Source: Vicinamibacterales bacterium
GTDB lineage: Bacteria; Acidobacteriota; Vicinamibacteria; Vicinamibacterales; UBA8438
Reading direction: 5' to 3'
Length of the DNA: 39,175 bases
Assembly (NCBI GenBank): GCA_937766455.1
Contig: CALLXD010000040.1
Coordinates: 1-39,175, forward strand
Under the pieces are notes generated by a model. The model saw only the letters and a program-made list of their open reading frames with translations, was not told the DNA's origin and ran no database searches. Shown here piece after piece: positions 26,012 through 33,272 of this stretch. Within the stretch, counting starts at the first letter, position 1. The number at the start of each line of letters is the position of its first letter. Position numbers and translations under genes: made by a program.

Positions 26012-27060
26012 CCAACTTCTTCAAGACCAACGTGGCCGAGCCGTTCCTGGCCCTCACGGCCTTCCTGCATCGCGAGAATCTCTTGCGGTTGATGGGGGTG
26101 ATCGTGGTGCTGGTCGTGGCCGGGGCCCTGGGTCTCACGTATTTCGAAGAGAATCGGCCGTTTCCAGACGCCCTCTGGTGGTCCATCGTGACCCTCACGA
26201 CGGTCGGCTTCGGAGACATCTCTCCGTTGACGCTTGGCGGCCGGTTGATCGGGGTGGTCCTGATGTTCTTCGGTATCGGTGTGCTGGGTATGTTCACGGC
26301 GACCATCGCCGGAGTGTTCGTCGAGAAGCGGTTGCGGAAGGAGCGGGGAATGGGCTCGTACGACCACCTGAATGATCACATCATTCTGTGCGGATGGAAT
26401 GACCGGACGAAGGAAATCCTCAAGGATTTGCGAGCAGATGCGCGTGCGGCGGCGGCGCCCATCGTCTTGATCGCAGACATCGAGGCGAAACCGGTTGTCG
26501 ACGAACATCTCAGTTTCGTGAAGGGCGGGCTGACCGAAGAGCATCTGCAGCGGGCCGGTATCGAGCAGGCGGCTACGGTGGTGCTGGTTGGCGACCGGTC
26601 TCTGGAGCATGTGGCGCGTGATGCCAAGGCCGTGCTGTCGTTGTTGACCGTGGAGAGTCTCAATCCGGCCGTGTATTCCATCGTGGAGCTCGCCAGCGAA
26701 GACAACGTGCGCCATTGCGAGCGCGCTGGCGCCGACGAGATCATCGTGGGGGCCGAGTTCAGTAGCCGGGTCATTTCCACCGCGACGCTCGACCACGGCA
26801 TCTCCACGGTGCTCCGCGAATTACTGAGCGCGCAGGTCGGGCACGACCTGATCACGATACCGGTGTCAGACGCACTCGCTGAGCGTCCGTTTTTTGACGT
26901 GTTTTGCGACCTGAAGCGCGACCACGGGATGATTGCCATGGCCATCATCCCTCACGGCGCCACTACCGGAGGGGTGGTCACGAATCCGGCTGCGGACGCC
27001 ATCGTCAGGTCAGACGACCGCTTGGTGGTGGTGTCGGCCGGTGAACGCCACGGCTCCTGA
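25996..27060 (+). CDS. Potassium channel with RCK/TrkA-N regulatory domain
   Basis: This is a 354-aa ion channel subunit. There are two membrane helices (about 32-50 and 82-107) with a pore loop carrying the K+ selectivity filter TVGFGD (69-74). They are followed by a cytoplasmic RCK domain (HIILCGWNDRTKEIL, then VLIADIE and VLVGDRS) and a TrkA-C-like end. The glycine-rich loop is altered (CGWNDR instead of GxGxxG), so the bound ligand may not be NAD. Start: TTG 25996 overlaps the SpeE-like stop by 16 bp and is the only early start; an ATG appears only within the first helix (near 26093). Proximity to SpeE suggests that polyamines, known channel blockers in general, might be relevant, which is inference. 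Confidence 0.87.
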   Translation: MGAELTNFFKTNVAEPFLALTAFLHRENLLRLMGVIVVLVVAGALGLTYFEENRPFPDALWWSIVTLTTVGFGDISPLTLGGRLIGVVLMFFGIGVLGMFTATIAGVFVEKRLRKERGMGSYDHLNDHIILCGWNDRTKEILKDLRADARAAAAPIVLIADIEAKPVVDEHLSFVKGGLTEEHLQRAGIEQAATVVLVGDRSLEHVARDAKAVLSLLTVESLNPAVYSIVELASEDNVRHCERAGADEIIVGAEFSSRVISTATLDHGISTVLRELLSAQVGHDLITIPVSDALAERPFFDVFCDLKRDHGMIAMAIIPHGATTGGVVTNPAADAIVRSDDRLVVVSAGERHGS

Positions 27061-27118
27061 CCCCCGGAACCAAACCACGGCAACCAGAGCAACGGAACCA
27101 GCGCCGCGGGCGGACTGC

Positions 27119-27523
27119 ATGTCACTGTTCAGTCGCGTGAGTCTCCTCCTTCGGCGCGAACTTTCCACGCGGCTAGGGGACCAGCGTCGCCGCGCCGATC
27201 AGCGCCGGACCGGGCGCCCCGCCGATTCAGACGCGGATATAGGCCCAGGCGCACAAACCGAGGCGGGACCCGGAGACGCGGCTTCGGACGTGGCGCCCCA
27301 GACCCAGGACCCGACGCTGGCGTCGTTCTACGCCAACCTGGAGCTTCCCTACGGGGCCGACGTCGAGGCGGTGCGTGAGGCTCGGCGGCGCCTGCTTCGG
27401 CGATACCACCCAGACCTGCATTCGTCAGATCCCGAAAAGAAGCGAACCGCCACGCGGGTGGCTCAGGGGCTGAACCGAGCGCACGACGAACTGGTAGGTC
27501 GTCTGGCTCGTAAACAACAGTAG
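27119..27523 (+). CDS. Small J-domain protein
   Basis: This is a 134-aa protein whose C-terminal half is a J-domain: SFYANLELPYGADVEAVREA, then RRRLLRRYHPDLH with the HPD triad at 97-99, and a third helix (RVAQGLNRAHDELVGRL). Such domains stimulate the ATPase of DnaK-type chaperones. The N-terminal 65 residues are a basic helix and a disordered Gly/Ala/Asp-rich linker. There is no Gly/Phe or zinc-finger region. The ATG at 27119 gives MSLFSRVSLLLRREL, a possible amphipathic membrane-surface helix. Its place between a K+ channel and PspA suggests a specialised recruiter of DnaK to the membrane; this is inference. Confidence 0.77.
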   Translation: MSLFSRVSLLLRRELSTRLGDQRRRADQRRTGRPADSDADIGPGAQTEAGPGDAASDVAPQTQDPTLASFYANLELPYGADVEAVREARRRLLRRYHPDLHSSDPEKKRTATRVAQGLNRAHDELVGRLARKQQ

Positions 27524-27636
27524 GATCACGAGCGGCGGTGCAGTGGCCGCTTGCCGAAAGATTTTTCGCCGGCTGGGTGAATAGCCGCGACGGTGGCGAC
27601 GTAGATACCAACGAGACGCAAGGAGGCGTCGTGTGA

Positions 27637-28032
27637 ATGTCTGAACATCTCGATCGAGTAAAAGGGTACTTGTTGGACCTAGGGCTGACCGTGGTCTCAG
27701 AGAACGAGGCCGACGAGTTGGTGGTGGTGGACGACGAGGATAGTGGGATCAAGCAGCTGGTCATCGACTGCGAGCCCCCGATCGTCGTCCTCGAGCAGTT
27801 GATCGCGCCGGTGCCCACGGACCCTGGCCAGCTGTTCGTCCGACTGCTCCAGATGAACAACACCCTCGTGCATGGCGCGTTCGTGCTGGACGAGACCGCC
27901 GAGCGCATTTTCTACCGTGACACGTTGCAGCTGGCCAACCTCGATCTCAATGAGCTCGAAGGGTCGGTGCGGGCGCTCTCGTTGGCCTTGGCCGAATACG
28001 GCGACGAGCTGCTCTCGCTGCTCAAGCGCTAA
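27637..28032 (+). CDS. YbjN/CesT-like small protein preceding pspA (YjfI-like position)
   Basis: This is a 131-aa acidic protein with the alternating pattern of the YbjN/type III secretion chaperone-like fold: HLDRVKGYLLDLGLTV helix, ELVVVDDED strand, KQLVIDCEPPIVVLEQLIAP strands, FVRLLQMNNTLVHGAFVLDE, and a C-terminal helix. In enterobacteria the yjfI gene (DUF2170, of the same general fold type) precedes the PspA-family gene yjfJ, so position and size agree. It may act as a partner or assembly chaperone for PspA. AGGAGG stands about 11 nt before ATG 27637, and pspA follows after 35 bp. Confidence 0.7.
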   Translation: MSEHLDRVKGYLLDLGLTVVSENEADELVVVDDEDSGIKQLVIDCEPPIVVLEQLIAPVPTDPGQLFVRLLQMNNTLVHGAFVLDETAERIFYRDTLQLANLDLNELEGSVRALSLALAEYGDELLSLLKR

Positions 28033-28067
28033 CCTTTTCGATTATTTTTGTCCAAGGAGACACAGTC

Positions 28068-28787
28068 ATGGCCAGTATTTTTCGGAGATTGTTCAAGGTT
28101 GCCGAGTCGAACGCCCACGCCGCGATGGACAATCTCGAGGACCCGATCAAGATGACCGAACAGGGCATTCGCGATCTCAAAACGAACCTGCAGGCCGCGA
28201 TGGTCAGTCTCGCGCAGGTCAAGTCGCTGGCGATCCGCATGCAAAAGGAGGCGTCCGACCACAAGAAGCAGGCGGCCGACTACGAGCGCAAGGCCATGCT
28301 GATTCTGAAGAAGATGGAAGCGGGCGAGATGGACGCCGGGGAGGCCGAGCGCCTGGCGACCGCCGCGCTCGAGAAGAAGGAGGCCGCATTGGGGCAGGCC
28401 ACCACCGCGAACACCGATCACCAGACGCAGCAACGCATGGCCGACCAGCTCCAGGCCAAGGTCGAGGATCTCAAGCGCCAGATCAGCACCTTCGAGAACG
28501 AGGCGGTGACGCTGAAGGCTCGTGCCCGCACCGCGTCATCGATGCGCAAGATCAACCAGCAACTGGCCGGCGCCGACGCGTCTGGGACCGTCGCGATGCT
28601 CGAGAAGATGAAGCAGAAGGTCCAGGAAGAGGAGTCGCTGGCAGAGGCGTACGACCAACTCGCTGACGTCGGTGGCGACATCGACCAGGACATCGACAAA
28701 GCCTTGTCGGCGCCGTCGAGCAGCGCCGGGGCCGACTCCCTGGCTGCGCTCAAAGCGAAGATGGGCATCGCCAACGCGACAGCCTAG
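28068..28787 (+). CDS. PspA/IM30 (YjfJ-like) membrane-remodelling protein
   Basis: This is a 239-aa almost entirely helical protein. It opens with an amphipathic segment (MASIFRRLFKVAESNAHAAM) and the conserved NLEDPIKMTEQGIRDLK. Long coiled coils follow (HKKQAADYERKAMLILKKME, LQAKVEDLKRQISTFENEAV) and a short acidic and Ala/Ser-rich end. PspA-family proteins oligomerise on the inner membrane and maintain integrity under stress. Canonical pspF, pspB and pspC genes are not present, so regulation probably differs from the E. coli psp system. AGGAG precedes ATG 28068. It is the last gene of the cluster and its stop (28785-28787) abuts the stop of the convergent FAD gene. Confidence 0.93.
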   Translation: MASIFRRLFKVAESNAHAAMDNLEDPIKMTEQGIRDLKTNLQAAMVSLAQVKSLAIRMQKEASDHKKQAADYERKAMLILKKMEAGEMDAGEAERLATAALEKKEAALGQATTANTDHQTQQRMADQLQAKVEDLKRQISTFENEAVTLKARARTASSMRKINQQLAGADASGTVAMLEKMKQKVQEEESLAEAYDQLADVGGDIDQDIDKALSAPSSSAGADSLAALKAKMGIANATA

Positions 28788-30461
28788 CTACACGGAGCTC
28801 GTGTGCGCGTGGCCCAGGTCTCGCATCACGGCCTCGGCCGCGCGTACCCCGTGATATTGCGCCTCTTCGAAGATCGAGATCCCGCTCATGTCCGAGTGGG
28901 CGAAGCGGATTGCGCCGTGGGGCTCCTCGGCCCGGCGGCGCGACGCCCCCCAGACGAAACCGGGCACCGGACGAATCATCGCGTGGCCCCAGAGCATCAC
29001 GTCGATGTGCCTGACCAACGATTCGATCTCCGGGTGGGCCTGCGATAGGTCCGCGAGCACCAGCGACACCCAGTCGTCCCAGCGCTGCTCCAGCATCCAG
29101 GTTCTGGCCACCGCCGGATTGGGGACCGAGAGCGGGCGGTAGTAGGTCAGCACGCTCGGACCCGGCGCGATTCGCAAGTTCTGGTGAGTCGCCACCACAT
29201 ACCCGAGTGACGGGCTGTCGTACAGGACGTTGTCCCACGCCGCGTCGACCGGCAGACGCGAGACGGTCAGGTTGGCCACCATCCACGGACAATACGTAAA
29301 GGCGTCCGGCGCTCCCGGCGGCGCGTACCCGTCGATGACATGCCCCGCCGTGAAACGGGGCAGCGCATAGATCGCCCGGCGTGCCCGGTATCGCACCGCG
29401 GTGCCGCGCACGGTGTCCACGGCATCCACCTCGGTAGCTCCGGTGGGTGAGCCCGGTCCTCCGCCAGTCCCCACGCGATAGACCAGCATGCCAGTGCGGA
29501 CGTGGTCGGCCACACGGTCCAGGAGATGCTGCACGATACGACCGTTGCCTTCGGGCCACGTCAGGTACTGGCCTTCGGCTGGGCGCGAGCAGAAGTAGTG
29601 CCAACCGGCCCAGGCCGACGTGGTCTCGAGGGTGCACCCGTAGTCGTCGCGACAGCAGTAGTCCACATACCAGCGCAGCGGTTCGGAGGACCACCCCGCT
29701 CGGTCGAAGTAGTCGCGCATCGAGATGTCGTCGAGCGCCACGATTTCGGCGTCCGTCGTGCTGGCGGCCACCGGGATGGCGAAGGCTCGGCGGCCGCTCG
29801 CGTCGCGATAGTTTCGATACGCCCGGACCTGCGCTTCGAACTCGGTGAGCACCGCCACGGTGCCCGTGCCTTCGGGGTCGAGCAGGTCCTGGGCCGAGAG
29901 GCCGTCTCGCCACGCTCCGTCGACGAACACCCGTTCTTGCGGGGCGTGACAGAGGTGCCGCGGGTCGTAGATCGGCTCGCCGTCGGCGCCGTAGGACGGG
30001 ACCATGCCCATCTCCTCCAGCAGTTCCCGGACTGCGGGCGCCTCGGGCGGCGGCACAGGAAGATAGTGTGCGCCCCACGGGTAGGCGGATACATCATTGC
30101 GCCCCGACCGCGAGTTTCCGCCGGCCTCCGATTCCAGCTCCAGCAGCGCGTAGTCGTCAAACCCGCTCTTGGACAGTTTCCACGCTGCAGACAGACCCGC
30201 CATGCCACCACCCACGATGATCACGGACACGTCGCGCGTCTCGCGCGGCTCTGGAAACCCGCCCTCGCGTAGACGGTGGCCAGTGGCGTGCGAGGCGCCG
30301 ACGATCGCTCCGGTGATACCCGCGCGGCCGGGATCGAGCGGTGACGATGGCGGCGGTGACGAGCACCGGACCGCGACGGCGGCTGCGGCGGCCGGACCCA
30401 TCCGCAACAGGGTTCGTCGGGTCATCCCGGCCCCTGCCGGTGCATCTGTCTTGGGGGTCAT
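28788..30461 (-). CDS. Tat-exported FAD-dependent amine oxidase-like protein
   Basis: This is a 557-aa flavoprotein. The N-terminus has a Tat-type signal (TRRTLLRMG followed by AAAAAVAV), so the folded enzyme would act outside the cytoplasm, possibly anchored via Cys in VRCSS, although that is a poor lipobox. After about 60 residues the ADP-binding Rossmann motif appears as VSVIIVGGGMAGLSAAWKLS, then an acidic LELESEAGGNSRSG. The C-terminal region shows the FAD-closing pattern (SDMSGISIFEEAQYHGVRAA). This arrangement is of the amine oxidase/NAD(P)-binding Rossmann family. The start at ATG 30461 lies 14 bp after the SpeE-like stop, so the two are one operon. The substrate is unknown; an amine made by the partner is a reasonable guess. 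Confidence 0.83.
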   Translation of the reverse strand: MTPKTDAPAGAGMTRRTLLRMGPAAAAAVAVRCSSPPPSSPLDPGRAGITGAIVGASHATGHRLREGGFPEPRETRDVSVIIVGGGMAGLSAAWKLSKSGFDDYALLELESEAGGNSRSGRNDVSAYPWGAHYLPVPPPEAPAVRELLEEMGMVPSYGADGEPIYDPRHLCHAPQERVFVDGAWRDGLSAQDLLDPEGTGTVAVLTEFEAQVRAYRNYRDASGRRAFAIPVAASTTDAEIVALDDISMRDYFDRAGWSSEPLRWYVDYCCRDDYGCTLETTSAWAGWHYFCSRPAEGQYLTWPEGNGRIVQHLLDRVADHVRTGMLVYRVGTGGGPGSPTGATEVDAVDTVRGTAVRYRARRAIYALPRFTAGHVIDGYAPPGAPDAFTYCPWMVANLTVSRLPVDAAWDNVLYDSPSLGYVVATHQNLRIAPGPSVLTYYRPLSVPNPAVARTWMLEQRWDDWVSLVLADLSQAHPEIESLVRHIDVMLWGHAMIRPVPGFVWGASRRRAEEPHGAIRFAHSDMSGISIFEEAQYHGVRAAEAVMRDLGHAHTSSV

Positions 30462-30475
30462 GCCTGGCGCGTGCG

Positions 30476-32032
30476 CTATTCGGAGACGGGAGGAGGGGTC
30501 CGTGAATACTGGTCCCACCCGTCGGCGTGATACTGCACGAGTATCTGGTTGTTCAGATGGTTGACTTCGACCGGGACGGGGGCCATGTCGGCGGGGAACT
30601 CGAAGAGCGCACGCGTGACGGCGGGCGTCAAGAATCGCAGCCCAGCCGGGAACCGTTCCGGCACCCGGAACGGTTCTCTGGACGCGACGACGTAGCCCCA
30701 TTCCCCGAAGGTCGGCACCGACGCGTGATACGGCGTGGCCTGTAACCCGCTTGCCCGCACGGTGTCCACGATGCACCAGAACGCCTGACGAGACACCAGG
30801 GGAGATGTGCTCTGAATCGCCATCACGCCGCCAGGGTTCAGGTGAGCGGCGAGACGCCGATAGAACGTGGTCGTGTAGAGCTTGCCCAGCGAAAAGTTGG
30901 ACGGATCGGGAAAGTCCACCACGATGAAGTCGTAGCGTCCCGCGTCGGCGTCAAGCCAGACGAACGCATCGGCATTGACGAGTTCGACCCGAGGCGACCG
31001 GAGCGCATAGTCATTGAGCGCGGCAAAGCCGTCGTGGTCGACGAAGATGTCCGTCATCACCGGGTCCAGGTCGACCAGGGTGACGTGCTCCACGCGGTCG
31101 TCCTTGAGAATCTCGCGCACCGCCATCCCGTCGCCGCCGCCCAGGACCAGTGCCTGACGAGGCTCGGCGACGGCGGCCAACCCCGGGTGGACCAGCGCTT
31201 CGTGGTAACGATATTCGTCGAGTGAGGAGAACTGCAAGTCGCCGTTGAGAAACAGACGCACCTCGCCGTCTCGCTGCGTGAGCACCACACGCTGATAGGG
31301 AGACGCGCGAGAGAAAATGACCGGGTCCTCATAGAGTAGGCGCTCTGACCGCTCCGTCAGGTCGTCCGAATACACGGCGCCGAGCAGCAACAGTACGAGC
31401 GCGGCATAGGCTTGCGCAGTAAGCCACGGTCGGCCGTGCTCCCGGCGGAACAGGTGACAGGTCCAGACCGCGACCAGCAGGTTGAGCACGCCGAACACGA
31501 ACGACGACCGCATCAGCCCGACCTGAGGCACCAGCCAGAGTGGAAACAGCAACGATGCGGCCAATGCCCCCAGGTAGTCGAGCGACAGCACTTTCGAGAC
31601 GAGGTCGCGGAGGGGGAACTGGTCTTCCAGGATGCGGATGAGAAACGGGATCTCGAGCCCAACCAATATGCCCGTCATCGTGACCCAGCCGTAGAGCACC
31701 ACCCGGAACGACTGGATCTGACCGAACGAGAAGAACAGCACCGGCGACGAGATACCGCCGACCACCCCCACCAGAATCTCGATCACGATGAAGCGCGCGA
31801 TCAGGTCGCGGTCAAAGTAGCGCGACAGGTAGGAGCCCACCCCCATCGCGAACAGATACACGCCGATGATCGTGGAAAACTGCGTGACGCTGTCGCCGAG
31901 GAGGTAGCTTGCAATCGTGCCGGCCAGCAGTTCGTAGATCAGCCCGCAGGTGGCGATGGTGAAGACCGACACCAGGAGCGCTCGGGTCTTGAGTCCCGCG
32001 TGCTCCGTCGATGGTGGGTTCGTGGGGTCCAT
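30476..32032 (-). CDS. Membrane-embedded spermidine synthase-like protein (copy 2)
   Basis: This is a 518-aa paralogue of the protein at 24431-26011 with the same design: about seven helices (residues 17-220), then QFSSLDEYRYHEALVHPG (268-284), GGGDG (298-302), VDLDPVM and VVDFPDP. The sequences are clearly homologous but diverged, e.g. ASYLLGDSVTQF against ASYLLGDAVLQW. ATG 32032 is preceded by GGAG at good spacing. ATG 32047 is an alternative, and longer forms would overlap the divergent gene at 32222. It is co-transcribed with the FAD oxidase downstream. A pairing of a polyamine-synthase-like enzyme with an amine oxidase suggests a modify-then-oxidise sequence at the membrane. Confidence 0.86.
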   Translation of the reverse strand: MDPTNPPSTEHAGLKTRALLVSVFTIATCGLIYELLAGTIASYLLGDSVTQFSTIIGVYLFAMGVGSYLSRYFDRDLIARFIVIEILVGVVGGISSPVLFFSFGQIQSFRVVLYGWVTMTGILVGLEIPFLIRILEDQFPLRDLVSKVLSLDYLGALAASLLFPLWLVPQVGLMRSSFVFGVLNLLVAVWTCHLFRREHGRPWLTAQAYAALVLLLLGAVYSDDLTERSERLLYEDPVIFSRASPYQRVVLTQRDGEVRLFLNGDLQFSSLDEYRYHEALVHPGLAAVAEPRQALVLGGGDGMAVREILKDDRVEHVTLVDLDPVMTDIFVDHDGFAALNDYALRSPRVELVNADAFVWLDADAGRYDFIVVDFPDPSNFSLGKLYTTTFYRRLAAHLNPGGVMAIQSTSPLVSRQAFWCIVDTVRASGLQATPYHASVPTFGEWGYVVASREPFRVPERFPAGLRFLTPAVTRALFEFPADMAPVPVEVNHLNNQILVQYHADGWDQYSRTPPPVSE

Positions 32033-32221
32033 GAGCTCCGGTGACATGGTACCCGGCATTCGCGTGGGGTGTCCTGACGGCCACCACCAGTGCGCGCGGA
32101 CAACCGATGGCCGGATAGCGGCTATGGCCGCCCGCGAGGGCTCGACCGTTCGACCGTCGGTGATTCGGGTGGCCAGTGCCAAGGTAGCGCGGCGCGGCGA
32201 CACCGACGTAGGATGCCGACG

Positions 32222-33076
32222 ATGGGACTGCGCGCATTCGACAAGAAGTTCGGTTCGGCGCTCATCCAAAGCCTGCCCACCGGACCCGCGATCTACCTGT
32301 TTCACGATACCGACGGGCATGTGCTCTACGTCGGCAAGGCCAAAAACATCCGGCGGCGGCTCCAGACCTACCGCAATGCGAGCCGGAGGAAGGTGCATCG
32401 CAAGATGCGCACGCTGGTCCGGGAGGCCAGCACCCTGGAGATCAGGGCCCAGGTCTCGGAACGTGAGGCGTTGCTGGAAGAAAACGCGCTCATCAGACGG
32501 CTGAGGCCGCCCTACAACGTCGACGGCGCCTTCGCGTTTCTGTATCCGGCGGTCGGGATCGGTGCCACCGACGCGCACACGCTGCTCTGCTTCAGCACGA
32601 AGCCGGAGGCCTACGCCGACCTCCCGCTGCGCTGGTTCGGCACCTTTCGGTCACGGCCCCGCGCAAAGGAGGCGTTCGACGCACTGGTGGAACTGCTGGC
32701 CCTGATCGGTCACCTGAGCAAGCGCACCCAGCTGCCCGCCCATGAGCCAGCCCGCGGCTCGCGCCTGGTGGGCGTGCGACAGCTCCCGGGTGCACTCGCC
32801 GACAGGTTGACGTCTTTCTTCGCTGGAGAGGACTGCGCGCTGCTGGGCGCGCTCGCGACCGCCCTGTTGGCGAAGCCGCGCGCCCGTCACGAGGCGGCGC
32901 GCGTAGAGGAGCGCCTGCGCCTGCTCGACGCTTTCTATGAGACGGACACGCGCAAGTTGCGGCTCGCGATGGAGCGGCTCGGACGCACCGACACCTACGT
33001 GCCACAGGACGACCGCGACGCGCTGTTTATCTTGGCCCGCTTCGAAGCGGATCCGGCGGACGCCACGGATGACTGA
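32222..33076 (+). CDS. GIY-YIG nuclease domain protein (UvrC N-terminal-like)
   Basis: This is a 284-aa protein with a GIY-YIG domain at residues about 15-95. The first motif is PAIYLF in place of the canonical GIY, and YVGKAKNIRRRL corresponds to YIG plus the catalytic Arg. The catalytic Glu follows in EREALLEENALIRRLRPPYN, a string shared with UvrC and the epsilon-associated nucleases. The second half has no UvrC endonuclease V or HhH domain, so it is not UvrC itself. It is more like Cho or an uncharacterised stand-alone nuclease. The start is ATG 32222 (or ATG 32213, three codons earlier); TAGGA lies upstream. It is divergent from the SpeE-like gene across 189 bp. Confidence 0.8.
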   Translation: MGLRAFDKKFGSALIQSLPTGPAIYLFHDTDGHVLYVGKAKNIRRRLQTYRNASRRKVHRKMRTLVREASTLEIRAQVSEREALLEENALIRRLRPPYNVDGAFAFLYPAVGIGATDAHTLLCFSTKPEAYADLPLRWFGTFRSRPRAKEAFDALVELLALIGHLSKRTQLPAHEPARGSRLVGVRQLPGALADRLTSFFAGEDCALLGALATALLAKPRARHEAARVEERLRLLDAFYETDTRKLRLAMERLGRTDTYVPQDDRDALFILARFEADPADATDD

Positions 33077-33272
33077 GGCCAGTCTCCTGTCGTCGAACCA
33101 GTGCGACCGAGCCGCGGTCGCACATTGACCACGAGCCGGCGCTCGGGCGATCATCAGTCGGACCGTGCCCGCAGCAATGCCTGCAGGCGGCCTATCTGGA
33201 ACCTCTCAAGGCGTTGCGCCGGCATCGTGGTGGGACACCACCAGGGCCAGGGGCACTCAACAGGAGAGTTGA
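33077..33272. other. Intergenic region with a 9-bp hairpin
   Basis: No gene is seen. A perfect stem GTGCGACCG (33101-33109) and CGGTCGCAC (33115-33123) with a 5-nt loop lies 24 bp after the nuclease stop. Without a T-run it may be a weak terminator. The ribosome binding site of the next gene is GGAGAG just before 33273. Confidence 0.5.

Noticed and set aside
28750-30078. A 442-codon minus frame within the FAD oxidase
   Set aside because: Its translation is Arg/Gly/Ala-rich and motif-free, while the overlapping frame carries the FAD-binding motif and a Tat signal.
32047-32578. A 5' extension of the second SpeE-like gene
   Set aside because: It overlaps the GIY-YIG gene antisense and shows no hydrophobic or conserved sequence. 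A good ribosome binding site supports ATG 32032.
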